A stretch of 64,000 nt of DNA from Hydrogenophilales bacterium 28-61-23. Lineage in GTDB: Bacteria > Pseudomonadota > Gammaproteobacteria > Burkholderiales > Thiobacillaceae. The stretch is from contig NCGJ01000010.1 in assembly GCA_002281555.1 (NCBI GenBank), positions 134,190 to 198,189 on the forward strand, written 5' to 3'. The position numbers and the translations under genes are program-made. The notes under the pieces were generated by a model. That model was not told the origin of the DNA. It worked only from the letters and a program-made list of their open reading frames with translations, and ran no database searches. This document shows positions 17,977-27,588 of this stretch, piece after piece. Positions within the stretch are counted from its first letter, which is position 1, and every line of letters begins with the position of its first letter.

Positions 17977-19701
17977 TCAGTTTTTGCTCAGATTGACGAC
18001 GCGGCCGACTTCGGACAACGAGGTTTCACCATTGCGTACCCGATCCAGCCCATCTTCCGCCAGGTTGCGCCAGCCTTGTTGCGCCGCGAGATTGGCCAGC
18101 TCGCGCGGGGTTGCGCTGCGTAATATGGCTTCGTCGAGCGCGGCGTTCATCAGCAGCAATTCCACCAGAGGCAATCGACCGCGATAGCCTTTGTAGGCGC
18201 AATGGTTGCAGCCTTTGGGGCGATAAATCCGCTCGGGCACACTATGGGCGAGCAGGTGTCGTTCGGCTTCGTCCGGGCTATAGGCTTCCTTGCAGTGCGG
18301 ACACAGGCGACGAACCAGGCGCTGGGCGACCACGGCGACGATATTGCCGGCCAGGATGGCGGGGCGGATGCCCATATCTTCCAGGCGCGGGAATACGCCC
18401 AGCGCGGAATGCGTGTGCAGCGTGGTGAATACCAGGTGGCCGGTCATGGCGGCGCGGAAAGCCATTTCCGCGGCATCCTTGTCACGCACTTCGCCGACCA
18501 GAACGATGTCCGGATCCTGTCGCATGATGGCGCGGATGCCGGCGGCGAAATCGACTTTCGAGAGCTCGGTCAGCGAGGTCTGGCGGATCAACGGGTGGGG
18601 ATATTCCACCGGGTCTTCCAGGGTCATGATGTTGACCTCTTCCCGGTTCAGATGCGCCAGCAGCGAATACAGTGTGGTGGTCTTGCCCGAGCCGGTCGGC
18701 CCGGTGACGATGATCAGTCCTTCGGGGCGGGAAATTGCGCCCAGCAAGCGGGTCAGGGTTTCTTCCGGCAGGCCCATGCGGGCCAGCGGGATGATGGACT
18801 TTTCTCGATCGAGAATGCGCAGCACGATGTTTTCGCCGTGCAGCGTGGGCAGGCTGGAAACGCGGAAATCGATGCCGCGGCCGTACAGCGTGAGCGATAA
18901 ACGGCCATCTTGCGGGGCGCGCGATTCGGCGATGTTGAGGCCGGAGATCACCTTCAAGCGCACCGAGATGGCCGGCCAGTATTTTCGATGCAGGCTGCGC
19001 ATGGGTTCGAGCACGCCATCGATGCGGTAGCGCACGCGTAGAAAAGCGGCTTCCGGTTCGAAATGCACGTCTGATGCGCCGCGTTTGACCGCTTCGGCCA
19101 GCATGGCATTGACCAGGCGAACGATGGGCTGGGTGTATTCGGCGCCCATGCTGGCACCGGAGTTGGAGCCTATATGAGCGCCAACATGCAGGCTGCTCCA
19201 ATCGACTTCGCCCGTCTCTATTTCCCGCAGGATGCCGTCGACGGACAGATCGAAGCCGTAGAAGCGGTCGAGATATTCCAGAATCTGGGCTTCGGCCGCC
19301 AGCATCGGCTGGATGTCGTAGCGACCTTCCAGATGCGCGCGAAGCTGGTCCAGCGCAACCAGATTGAACAGATCCGGCACGGCGACGGTGAGCGTGCGCG
19401 CCTCGGAATCCGCGGCCAGAGGCAGGACATGATGGCGTCGGGCCAGATGTTCCGGGGTCAGCGCGATGGCTTCCGGATCCGCGATGACATGGGCCAGATC
19501 GATGCTGGTTTCACCGGCGTTTTGCGCGAGCACATCGCGCAGCACACTATCGTTGATGAAACCGAGGCTGATGAGTTGGCGGCCGAGCGGCAAGCCGCTG
19601 ACGGACTGTTCCATCAATGCGATGCGCAATTGGTCCGGGCTGATCAGCCCTTGTCCGGCGAGCCATTCACCTAGTTTGGGCGGTTCGGGAAAGTGGGCCA
19701 T
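17977..19701 (-). CDS. GspE/PilB-family assembly ATPase
   Basis: The protein has 574 residues from ATG 19701 (MAHFPEPPKLGEWL). The N-terminal MshEN/GspE-N region (about 10-150) is followed by Walker A GPTGSGKTT, the Asp and His boxes (LVGEVRDKDAAEMAF, TTLHTHSALG) and a four-cysteine zinc motif CPHC...CNHC. The zinc motif is found in GspE and PilB extension ATPases and absent from PilT retraction ATPases. No PilT-like gene is present. MshEN domains can bind c-di-GMP, interesting given the PilZ-like gene upstream. A longer frame to 19893 would run over the response-regulator 3' end and add unrelated sequence. Confidence 0.93.
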   Translation of the reverse strand: MAHFPEPPKLGEWLAGQGLISPDQLRIALMEQSVSGLPLGRQLISLGFINDSVLRDVLAQNAGETSIDLAHVIADPEAIALTPEHLARRHHVLPLAADSEARTLTVAVPDLFNLVALDQLRAHLEGRYDIQPMLAAEAQILEYLDRFYGFDLSVDGILREIETGEVDWSSLHVGAHIGSNSGASMGAEYTQPIVRLVNAMLAEAVKRGASDVHFEPEAAFLRVRYRIDGVLEPMRSLHRKYWPAISVRLKVISGLNIAESRAPQDGRLSLTLYGRGIDFRVSSLPTLHGENIVLRILDREKSIIPLARMGLPEETLTRLLGAISRPEGLIIVTGPTGSGKTTTLYSLLAHLNREEVNIMTLEDPVEYPHPLIRQTSLTELSKVDFAAGIRAIMRQDPDIVLVGEVRDKDAAEMAFRAAMTGHLVFTTLHTHSALGVFPRLEDMGIRPAILAGNIVAVVAQRLVRRLCPHCKEAYSPDEAERHLLAHSVPERIYRPKGCNHCAYKGYRGRLPLVELLLMNAALDEAILRSATPRELANLAAQQGWRNLAEDGLDRVRNGETSLSEVGRVVNLSKN

Positions 19702-19766
19702 GGCAAGGAGTGTGCGCCTGGATCGGTTGGCTAGGCGATATGCGCGGTCAACTGAGGTTTCCGGAT

Positions 19767-21224
19767 TTAATCGTTTTGATAGGTTTGCATCCGGCTGTAT
19801 AGGGTGGTCCGGTTGACACCAAGGATTTTGGATGCCTGCGACAGATTGCCGTGGGTCATGGTCAGCGCGGCTTCGACATAGCTGCGCTCCCATTGCCGGA
19901 TGACCTGGTCGAGGTTGAAGTTGTGCAGGCTGCGCAGGTGCGATTTCGCATATTCCTGCAATGCGACGCCGTCGGTAGGCAGCGGAATGCTGGAAGGGTT
20001 GACGACATCGAGGTCGAATTCGTCTTCGAGTTCGCGCGCGCTGACTGTGCGACCGGCATATTTGGTGGTCAGGCGGATGACGATATTGCGCAGTTCACGG
20101 ACGTTGCCGGGGAAGTGGTAGTCCTCCCAAAGCCGCCTGGCGTCAGGCGTAAAGTTGAATGGGGCTACTTTGACTTCGAGCGCGAAGTGGTTGCGGAAAT
20201 GATCCAGCAAAGTCAGCTTGTCCTCCATCTGTTCGCGCAGCGGCGGCACATGCACGGAAAACACGGAGAGGCGATGGTAGAGGTCGCCCCGGAAGCGGCC
20301 TTCGCGCACTTCCTTGCGCAGATCCCGGTTGGTGGCGGTGATGATTCGGGCATTGGAGAAACGACTGCCGGTTTCTCCCACGCGCTGGAATTCACCGTTT
20401 TCCAATACGCGCAACAGTTTGGCCTGGAGTTCTAGCGGTAGCTCGCCGATTTCATCGAGAAACAAAGTGCCATCGCGAGAGTCTTCGAAGTAGCCCGAAT
20501 GGGCCTGAGTGGCGCCGGTAAACGCGCCCTTGGCGTAGCCAAACAAGGTGGGTTCGACCAGCGTCGGCGAGATGGCGGCGCAGTTGAGGGCCAGATAAGG
20601 TTTGTTGTTGCGCTTGGACCATTGGTGCAGGCTTTTGGCGACCAATTCCTTGCCGCTGCCGGATTCCCCTTCGATCAGAACTGGAAACGGGGCTTCCGCA
20701 TACAGCTTGATCTGGTTGCGCAGCCGGTCAATGGCGAAACTGGTGCCTATGATGCCGCCCGATTCGAGCGAGGCGGAAGGCGGTTGAGCATGGGGCGCTT
20801 CCTGATCGAAACGTAGCGCGGAGAACAGGGCTTGTTTGATCTGTTCCGGGTCGGCCGGTTTGGCGATGAAGTCGATTGCGCCAAGCGCGCGGGCATGGCG
20901 CGCATTGGCTTCATCGTTCTGGCCGGACAGAACCAGGATGCGGATTTGTTTTGAGTAGTTGAGCAGGTCGGAGATCAGGGCGAAGCCTTCATCCGGTTTG
21001 TGTTGCGCCGGCGGCAGGCCCAGGTCGACCAGGGCGAGGGACGGCGGAGTATCAAGCTGCGTCAGCAAACTCTTTACCTGCTGCCGAGATTCCGCGACGA
21101 AAACTTCGAAATCGTTGGAAAGAACGAAGTGCAGGGTGTCGGTGATCAGCGGGTCATCGTCGACGATTAGCAGCTGGGGTTTTGAATCAGATGTCACGCG
21201 GATCTCCATCATGCTGCCTTGCAT
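19767..21224 (-). CDS. Sigma-54-dependent response regulator (NtrC class)
   Basis: The protein has 485 residues. The receiver domain (about 15-135) has acidic pocket DDD at 22-24, phospho-acceptor Asp67 in LVDLGLPP, and Lys in AKPADP. The AAA+ domain has GESGSGKE, the sigma-54 contact loop GAFTGA and LFLDEIGELP. A Fis-type HTH ends the protein (LSQASKILGVNRTTLYSRM). It should activate sigma-54 promoters when phosphorylated. No histidine kinase lies next to it. The DLGLPP phosphorylation site resembles PEP-CTERM-associated PrsR regulators, but the rest is not clearly PrsR. It sits between the PilZ-like gene and the ATPase gene on the same strand, so it may control the filament module. Confidence 0.92.
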   Translation of the reverse strand: MQGSMMEIRVTSDSKPQLLIVDDDPLITDTLHFVLSNDFEVFVAESRQQVKSLLTQLDTPPSLALVDLGLPPAQHKPDEGFALISDLLNYSKQIRILVLSGQNDEANARHARALGAIDFIAKPADPEQIKQALFSALRFDQEAPHAQPPSASLESGGIIGTSFAIDRLRNQIKLYAEAPFPVLIEGESGSGKELVAKSLHQWSKRNNKPYLALNCAAISPTLVEPTLFGYAKGAFTGATQAHSGYFEDSRDGTLFLDEIGELPLELQAKLLRVLENGEFQRVGETGSRFSNARIITATNRDLRKEVREGRFRGDLYHRLSVFSVHVPPLREQMEDKLTLLDHFRNHFALEVKVAPFNFTPDARRLWEDYHFPGNVRELRNIVIRLTTKYAGRTVSARELEDEFDLDVVNPSSIPLPTDGVALQEYAKSHLRSLHNFNLDQVIRQWERSYVEAALTMTHGNLSQASKILGVNRTTLYSRMQTYQND

Positions 21225-21287
21225 TTCTATTGGTCGGATAGTGTTCGAAGTAAGCGCCGCTCGGCCCAGGTTTGCCAGGCGAGCGGA

Positions 21288-22949
21288 TCATGCCGACTCG
21301 ATATAGGTTGCCATCAGCCAGCCGTCTCCCTTGTCGCGCACAGCCTCGAGGCGTATCTGGCGCGGACCGGTCTGATCCCGCATCTGGAAATGCCGGCCAT
21401 AGGCGTAGCGCGCGCTTTCCAAGACGATGAGATTGCCTTCCTCCGAGTTCGGGAACGCCAGCGCGTGGTGAACTGTTTGAAGATCAAGATTGCTATGTTC
21501 GACGGAATAACTCAGGCCGACCGATAGTTCGTTCGTTTCGATCTCGACCAGCGTTGGCCTGCTGTTGAGCGTCTGGATGCCAATCTTGCGCATCTCGTCC
21601 GGCATGCGGGTGATGCGGCGAATGACACCGATCAGCCATGGATGGGTCGGGTCGAAACGCACCGCGAGCAGTTTTCCGACTTTGGCCCAATCGCTCTCTT
21701 CATCTTTAAGCAGGACGCCGAGGCCGGAATCGCTGCGATCGAACAATGGCCATTGATCGGTACTCAGGTCCGCGTTGCCCAGGCCGCGTTGCGAGATGGC
21801 GGACTTGGTTCGCTCGGTCACAAAGCCATAAAGCTTGATATCGAGAATTTCTTCTGTACTGAGTTGTTCTCCTGGGCCGCCGCTGCCGCTGATGGCCAAT
21901 TCTGTTTGCATGCGTTTGCAGATCGTGCCCAGATCGCGCACAACTTCGCAGCGTCCCTGGGCTGGGTCGCGTTTTTTGACGCGGCGTTCATGCTCGTTGG
22001 CGGCGGCCCATTCGTTGGCGACATGGTTGAGCAGATCATAGCCATCGGGTAGCCGGAACTCTTCTCCCAAGCCCAGGCTGGGCGCCAGCGCCCCCGATTT
22101 CAATGCGCGTTCGGTTTGCTTGATGTGTTCCTGCAGACGTTCGGTATCGATGAAGCGGAAGCTGGATTCCAATTCCGCGTTCGGCCGAATGCGTCTGAGC
22201 CCCTGGCCCTTGGCAGAGTCGATATAGAAATAATGGCGAGTTGCATCGTAGCTGGACTCAAGCTGCGACAGAGCCGACCAGTTGTCGAGCCAGTGGTCGA
22301 CCATCTCGATTTGTTTGGCCGTCATGCTGCCAGCGCCGAGCGGAGACAGCAAAAGCGCTTGCACGTATTCCGCCATGCAGCTGGATGGCTCGGAGTCCGA
22401 CGCATACAACTTGATGCGTGTGCCCTGAAAACCATCGAATTCCGTGATGCGATAAAGGTTGTGCAAGCGCAACCAAAGCCTGTCCTCAACTTTTTCGTAG
22501 CGGAAATATCGCCATTTGAAGATGTCGGCAAAACCACGAATGGCGCGCGCGGCAATTTGTGGAATGGTGGGTTGGATTTTGCTGCCGCCAGGGTTGGCGA
22601 CAAAGTCCATGATGAACGCGTGATAGCCGCGGGTGACTTCCCAGTAGAAGGCGTGAATGGCGGTCCAGAGCCGGGATTCGATCACTTTCGACATGCGCGG
22701 GTTGCGCAGGTATTGGACGCACAGCGAGTACTGCATGTCGCGCGCCTGATTGTCCAGGTGCATGAGAACCTGCAGCCGCTCTTTGGACATCGGCAGGCCG
22801 GCATGATTGAACTGGATCAGACTTTGCACCACCTGTTCCTGAGCAGTGTAGATATCGCCAACAGGCAAATCCTGCATCCAGCGCGAGACCGTTTTAAGGT
22901 CGCTTAGCGGATCTTCTTCGCTCTTCTTGCGTTTGAAGAAGCCGAACAT
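21288..22949 (-). CDS. Conserved protein with PilZ-like C-terminal domain
   Basis: The protein has 553 residues and no signal peptide or membrane helix. Residues 1-380 are mostly helical with no motif I know. The C-terminal part contains LFDRSDSGLGVLL, which fits the PilZ c-di-GMP motif DxSxxG, followed by the expected beta strands (VGKLLAVR, WLIGVIRRI, KIGIQTL). The usual upstream RxxxR arginine motif is not obvious, so nucleotide binding is inference. It lies between alaS (16 bases upstream) and the response regulator (63 bases downstream) on the same strand. A role linking c-di-GMP to the filament module is possible, not shown. Confidence 0.6.
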   Translation of the reverse strand: MFGFFKRKKSEEDPLSDLKTVSRWMQDLPVGDIYTAQEQVVQSLIQFNHAGLPMSKERLQVLMHLDNQARDMQYSLCVQYLRNPRMSKVIESRLWTAIHAFYWEVTRGYHAFIMDFVANPGGSKIQPTIPQIAARAIRGFADIFKWRYFRYEKVEDRLWLRLHNLYRITEFDGFQGTRIKLYASDSEPSSCMAEYVQALLLSPLGAGSMTAKQIEMVDHWLDNWSALSQLESSYDATRHYFYIDSAKGQGLRRIRPNAELESSFRFIDTERLQEHIKQTERALKSGALAPSLGLGEEFRLPDGYDLLNHVANEWAAANEHERRVKKRDPAQGRCEVVRDLGTICKRMQTELAISGSGGPGEQLSTEEILDIKLYGFVTERTKSAISQRGLGNADLSTDQWPLFDRSDSGLGVLLKDEESDWAKVGKLLAVRFDPTHPWLIGVIRRITRMPDEMRKIGIQTLNSRPTLVEIETNELSVGLSYSVEHSNLDLQTVHHALAFPNSEEGNLIVLESARYAYGRHFQMRDQTGPRQIRLEAVRDKGDGWLMATYIESA

Positions 22950-22965
22950 AGTGCTTATTCCTCAC

Positions 22966-25593
22966 TCAATTTGATGTGCCAACACACTTGCCACGAATCC
23001 AATCGGCGACGCTTTGCAAGGCGGCGGGCAGTTTGTCCGGCTCGGTGCCGCCAGCCTGGGCCAGGTCGGGCTTTCCGCCACCTTTGCCACCGACTTGGCT
23101 GGCGACAAAATTGACCAGTTCGCCGGCTTTGACTTTGCCGACGGCATCCGGCGTCACGGCGGCGATCAGGGCGACCTTGCCATCGACCGCGCTACCCAGC
23201 ACCAGTGCGCAGGAGTGGAGCTTGTCACGCAGCTTATCGGCGAGTTCGCGCAAAGCTTTAGCATCGGCGCCTTCGATAGCGGCCGCCAGCACCTTGATGC
23301 CGGCGATCTCGATCGCCTGGGCGGCGAGATCGTCGCCCTGCGCGGCCGCCATTTTCGATTTGTAGCGCGCCAGTTCTTTTTCCAGGGTTTTCACTTGATC
23401 CTGAATCTGCGCCAGGCGCGCGGCGACTTCCTGCGGCTGAGCGCGCACCAGGTCGGCGACATCGCGCAGCGTGGCTTCCTGCTCTTGCGCGTAAGCCAGC
23501 GCGCCGGGGCCGGTCACCGCTTCGATGCGGCGCACGCCGGCGGCGACGCCGCCTTCGGCGACGACCTTGAACAGACCGATGTCACCGGTGCGCTTGACGT
23601 GGGTGCCGCCGCACAGTTCGGTGGAGAACTCGCCCATGCCGACCACGCGCACTTCGTCGCCGTATTTCTCGCCGAACAGCGCCATGGCGCCGGCTTTGAT
23701 GGCGTCTTCGTGTTTCATCAAACGGGTTTCGACCCGATGGTTGTGCCGGATCTCGGCATTGACCAATTCCTCGATGCGGCGGATTTCTTCAGTGCTAACC
23801 GGCTGCGGATGGGCGAAGTCGAAGCGGGTGCGTTCCGCGTTGACCAGTGAACCCTTCTGGGTGACATGGCTGCCGAGCACCGCGCGCAGGGCCGCGTGCA
23901 TCAGGTGGGTGGCGGAGTGGTTGTAGGCGGCGCGCTGGCGGGCTTCGGTATTGACCTGGGCGTTGATGGTTTCGCCCACGGTCAGTTTGCCGGTGGCCTG
24001 GCGCCCCTTGTGGCCGAACACTTCGGCCTGGATTTTCAGGGTGTCGTCCACCGCGAAACTGCCGTGGCCGCTGGAGATTTCACCGATATCGCCGGCTTGG
24101 CCGCCGGATTCGGCATAGAACGGGGTGCGGTCGAGGACGATGACGGCCTCGTCGCCGGCGGCGATTTCGTTGACCTGGCTGCCTTCCTTGTACAGGGCGA
24201 CGATACGGGCTTCCTGTTCCAGGCTGTCGTAGCCGACGAACTCGGTTTTCTCGCCATCGAACGACAGGCCTTTGCCCATGCTGAACTTGGAGGCGGCGCG
24301 GGCGCGCTCGCGCTGCATCTGCATGGCATGTTCGAAGCCGGCGAAATCGACGGTAATGCCGCGCTCGCGGGCGATGTCGGCGGTGAGGTCGAGCGGGAAA
24401 CCGAAGGTGTCGTAGAGCTTGAATACGGTGTCGCCATCGAGCATCCGGTCTTCCGAGGCCATTGCGGTTTCCAGCACGCCCATGCCGTTTTCCAGGGTTT
24501 CCGCGAAGCGTTCTTCTTCCTGTTGCAGCACGGCGGCGACGCGCTCCTGAGCGGCGACCAGTTCCGGGTAGGCCTCGCCCATGACGGCGGCGAGATCGGC
24601 CACCAGCTTGTGGAAGAACGGCGTCTTGCGGCCCAGCTTGTAGCCATGGCGGATGGCGCGGCGGATCACCCGGCGCAATACATAACCGCGCCCCTCGTTG
24701 CCGGGGATGATGCCGTCGACGATCAGGAAGGAGCAGGCGCGGATGTGGTCGGCGATGACCTTGAGGGAGTTGTTGTTCAGATCTTGCGCGCCGGTTTCGC
24801 GGGCGGCCGCTTTGATCAGCGCCTGGAACAGGTCGATTTCATAATTGGAATGCACGCCCTGCATGACCGCCGAGATGCGCTCCAGGCCCATGCCGGTGTC
24901 GACCGACGGCTTCGGCAACGGGTGCATGACCCCGTTTTCGTCGCGGTTGTACTGCATGAACACGTTGTTCCAGATTTCGATATAGCGGTCGCCGTCTTCT
25001 TCCGGCGTGCCGGGTGGGCCGCCGGCGACTTCCGGGCCGTGGTCGTAGAAGATTTCCGTGCAGGGGCCGCAGGGGCCGGTGTCGCCCATCGCCCAGAAGT
25101 TGTCGGATTGGTATTTCTGGCCGCCTTTGTCACCGATGCGGGTGATGCGATCTTGCGGGACGCCGATTTCATCGGCCCAGATGGCATAGGCTTCATCGTC
25201 GTCCTGGTAGACGGTGACCCAGAGTTTTTCCTTTGGGATGGACAGGGTGACGGTCAGGAATTCCCAGGCATAGCGAATCGCTTCGTGCTTGAAATAGTCG
25301 CCGAAGCTGAAGTTGCCCAGCATTTCGAAGAAGGTGTGGTGGCGCGCGGTATAGCCCACGTTTTCCAGGTCGTTGTGTTTGCCGCCTGCGCGCACGCAAC
25401 GCTGGGAGGAGGTGGCGCGAACATAGGGGCGGGTTTCTCTGCCCAGGAACACATCTTTGAATTGGACCATGCCCGCGTTGGTGAACAGCAGGGTAGGGTC
25501 GTTGCCCGGAATAAGTTGGCTGGATGCCACCGGGGTATGCCCTTTCGAGGCAAAAAAGTCGAGAAACTGGCGGCGGATTTCGCTGCTTTTCAT
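22966..25593 (-). CDS. alaS: Alanyl-tRNA synthetase
   Basis: The protein has 875 residues, full length for AlaRS. The catalytic domain starts at once ([19 protein letters not shown], then [24 protein letters not shown]). The editing domain has the HSATH zinc/tRNA site and ELCGGTH. The DHHA1/C-Ala domain with [15 protein letters not shown] ends it. It charges tRNA-Ala and clears mischarged Ser and Gly. It is followed 16 bases later by the PilZ-like gene, so transcription may read on into it. Confidence 0.98.
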   Translation of the reverse strand: MKSSEIRRQFLDFFASKGHTPVASSQLIPGNDPTLLFTNAGMVQFKDVFLGRETRPYVRATSSQRCVRAGGKHNDLENVGYTARHHTFFEMLGNFSFGDYFKHEAIRYAWEFLTVTLSIPKEKLWVTVYQDDDEAYAIWADEIGVPQDRITRIGDKGGQKYQSDNFWAMGDTGPCGPCTEIFYDHGPEVAGGPPGTPEEDGDRYIEIWNNVFMQYNRDENGVMHPLPKPSVDTGMGLERISAVMQGVHSNYEIDLFQALIKAAARETGAQDLNNNSLKVIADHIRACSFLIVDGIIPGNEGRGYVLRRVIRRAIRHGYKLGRKTPFFHKLVADLAAVMGEAYPELVAAQERVAAVLQQEEERFAETLENGMGVLETAMASEDRMLDGDTVFKLYDTFGFPLDLTADIARERGITVDFAGFEHAMQMQRERARAASKFSMGKGLSFDGEKTEFVGYDSLEQEARIVALYKEGSQVNEIAAGDEAVIVLDRTPFYAESGGQAGDIGEISSGHGSFAVDDTLKIQAEVFGHKGRQATGKLTVGETINAQVNTEARQRAAYNHSATHLMHAALRAVLGSHVTQKGSLVNAERTRFDFAHPQPVSTEEIRRIEELVNAEIRHNHRVETRLMKHEDAIKAGAMALFGEKYGDEVRVVGMGEFSTELCGGTHVKRTGDIGLFKVVAEGGVAAGVRRIEAVTGPGALAYAQEQEATLRDVADLVRAQPQEVAARLAQIQDQVKTLEKELARYKSKMAAAQGDDLAAQAIEIAGIKVLAAAIEGADAKALRELADKLRDKLHSCALVLGSAVDGKVALIAAVTPDAVGKVKAGELVNFVASQVGGKGGGKPDLAQAGGTEPDKLPAALQSVADWIRGKCVGTSN

Positions 25594-25640
25594 GGCTTAG
25601 GTTTGCTAGTTAGGGAATTGAAAGATTGTAACGACGAATG

Positions 25641-26384
25641 TTAACGCCAGGGTTGCGGCGCTCCGGATTTTTGGGGCTTCGTCGCCAGTTCAGGCGGATG
25701 GGGGCAGGTGCGTCGAAACACCAGATCCCAAACGCCATGTCCAAGCCGCAGGCCACGTTGCTCGAATTTGGTCAGTGGACGGTATGCGGGACGGGGCGAG
25801 TAGTCAGGCGCGGTATTGGCCAGTTTCTTTTCACCCGACAGTACTTCCAGCATTTGCTGGGCGTAATTTTCCCAATCCGTGGCCAGATGCAGATAGGCAT
25901 CCGGTTTGAGCTTTTGCGTGAGGAGCGCGACAAAGCCGGGTTGAATCAGACGCCGTTTGTGATGGCGTGACTTGTGCCATGGATCCGGGAAGTAGATATG
26001 AATTCCATCCAGGCCGGCATCCGGAATCATGTGTCGCAACACCTCAACGGCATCGTGTTGAACGATGCGCAAATTGGTCAGATTCCGTTCGCCGATCTGT
26101 TTCAAAAGCGCGCCTACGCCAGGGGTATGGACTTCTATGCCGAGGTAGTCGTTTTCTGGGTGGCGTTCGGCGATATCCGCCGTGGCTCCTCCCATCCCAA
26201 AGCCGATTTCAAGGATTTTGCCGGCTTGGCGCTCAAATGTTGCGTCGAGATCAAGTTCGCTTGGGCGATAGGGCAAAACATAGCGAGGCCCCAGTTCATC
26301 TAGCGCTTTTTGTTGTCCCGAGCCCATGCGTCCCGCGCGCAGGACGAAAGAGCGGATGGTGTGGCGTGAAGAATGCTCAGGCAT
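25641..26384 (-). CDS. trmB: tRNA (guanine-46-N7)-methyltransferase
   Basis: The protein has 247 residues. The SAM-binding motif [11 protein letters not shown], then [10 protein letters not shown], and the family signature [15 protein letters not shown] are all present, with ATDWENYA and the C-terminal TKFEQRG. It methylates G46 in the variable loop of tRNAs. It lies 47 bases upstream of alaS on the same strand, so the two probably share a transcript with thiG and thiS further upstream. Confidence 0.97.
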   Translation of the reverse strand: MPEHSSRHTIRSFVLRAGRMGSGQQKALDELGPRYVLPYRPSELDLDATFERQAGKILEIGFGMGGATADIAERHPENDYLGIEVHTPGVGALLKQIGERNLTNLRIVQHDAVEVLRHMIPDAGLDGIHIYFPDPWHKSRHHKRRLIQPGFVALLTQKLKPDAYLHLATDWENYAQQMLEVLSGEKKLANTAPDYSPRPAYRPLTKFEQRGLRLGHGVWDLVFRRTCPHPPELATKPQKSGAPQPWR

Positions 26385-26436
26385 GAGTCGTCCGGGAACC
26401 CGGCTGCTGATGCCGGAACATGGAATTGGAGGGGGG

Positions 26437-27219
26437 TCAGGAGCCGATCAGGCCGGAGGTCGGAGATGAAGGGCTGGCCTGGTAGATTTTCTTGGGTACA
26501 CGCCCAGCCAGAAACGCTTCACGCCCGGCCTCGACCGCTTTTTTCATGGCTGACGCCATGAGCACGGGGTTGTGCGCTTGTGCGATTGCCGTGTTCATCA
26601 ATACGGCGTCGCAACCCAACTCCATCGCGATCGCCGCATCCGACGCGGTGCCGACGCCCGCATCGACAATCACTGGAACCTTGAGCCGGTCGATGATGAT
26701 CTGCAGATTCCAGGGATTCAGGATGCCCATGCCGGAGCCTATCAGGGAGGCCAGGGGCATGACCGCGACGCAGCCGATGTCTTCAAGCTGCTTGGCGATG
26801 ATCGGGTCGTCGCTGGTGTAGACCATGACTTTGAAGCCGTCTTTGACCAGGACTTCGGCCGCCCTGAGGGTCTCGACCACGTTCGGATAAAGACTTTGCG
26901 GATCGCCGAGGACTTCCAGTTTGACCAGGTCATGCCCGTCCAGCAGTTCGCGCGCAAGCCGCAGGGTGCGAATGGCGTCCTCGGCGGTATAACAGCCCGC
27001 GGTGTTGGGCAGGTAGGTGAATTGTTTGGACGGTAGCGCATCCAGCAAGCTGGGCTGGTTGGGGTCTTGCCCGATATTCGTCCGACGAATGGCTACGGTG
27101 ACAATTTGTGCGCCTGATGCGTCGATTGCGGCCCGGGTTTCCTGGAAGTCTTTGTATTTTCCGGTGCCTACCAGCAAGCGTGAATTAAAGGTTCGCCCAG
27201 CGATTGAGATTGAGTCCAT
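26437..27219 (-). CDS. thiG: Thiazole synthase ThiG
   Basis: The protein has 260 residues from ATG 27219; a longer frame to 27321 lacks family sequence. The substrate-binding lysine is in LVKLEVLGD, and phosphate loops are around [13 protein letters not shown] and [12 protein letters not shown]. ThiG joins the thiocarboxylate of ThiS, dehydroglycine (from ThiO) and deoxyxylulose phosphate into the thiazole phosphate of thiamine. It lies 91 bases after thiS on the same strand. Confidence 0.97.
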   Translation of the reverse strand: MDSISIAGRTFNSRLLVGTGKYKDFQETRAAIDASGAQIVTVAIRRTNIGQDPNQPSLLDALPSKQFTYLPNTAGCYTAEDAIRTLRLARELLDGHDLVKLEVLGDPQSLYPNVVETLRAAEVLVKDGFKVMVYTSDDPIIAKQLEDIGCVAVMPLASLIGSGMGILNPWNLQIIIDRLKVPVIVDAGVGTASDAAIAMELGCDAVLMNTAIAQAHNPVLMASAMKKAVEAGREAFLAGRVPKKIYQASPSSPTSGLIGS

Positions 27220-27310
27220 GGCGTTATGCAAGATGAAAGCAGGTTGGATGGATTGGAAACGGCTGGCTTCGTAAGCTGGCGCGAATGGCGAGCGGCAGGG
27301 TGTGCGGCGA

Positions 27311-27514
27311 TCAGCCGCCACCTACGGCGACGACAATTTCCAAATGGTCGGCATCGGAAAGTGTAACGACCGCATGCGCGCTTCTGGGCACGATTTCACC
27401 GTTAAGTTCTATTGCAACGCGCTTGCCGGTCAGGTCGAGTTCTTGAAGCAGTTGCGTGATGCTGAGGGTGGCGGAGAACTGGCGCTGTTGGCCATTGATG
27501 AAAAGATTAATCAC
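27311..27514 (-). CDS. thiS: Sulfur-carrier protein ThiS
   Basis: The protein has 67 residues with a beta-grasp fold ([23 protein letters not shown]-type strand) and the C-terminal Gly-Gly-Gly tail that is adenylated and thiocarboxylated. It is the sulfur donor to ThiG. It is first in the thiS-thiG unit. No THI-box riboswitch was seen in the 74 bases before the divergent gene, so regulation is not through an obvious TPP element. Confidence 0.95.
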   Translation of the reverse strand: MINLFINGQQRQFSATLSITQLLQELDLTGKRVAIELNGEIVPRSAHAVVTLSDADHLEIVVAVGGG

Positions 27515-27588
27515 GGTGTTGTACTCAACTAATCAACGGTTTATCAGGCCCAAGGCGCTATTATCGGGGTGTTCGACGCAGAAAATCC

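Noticed and set aside
23866-25644. Open frame of 592 codons on the plus strand
   Set aside because: Antisense to alaS; Gly/Val/Asp-rich shadow with no motif.
27515-27588. TPP riboswitch before thiS
   Set aside because: The 74-base space is too short and shows no THI-box sequence; none is seen before thiO either.
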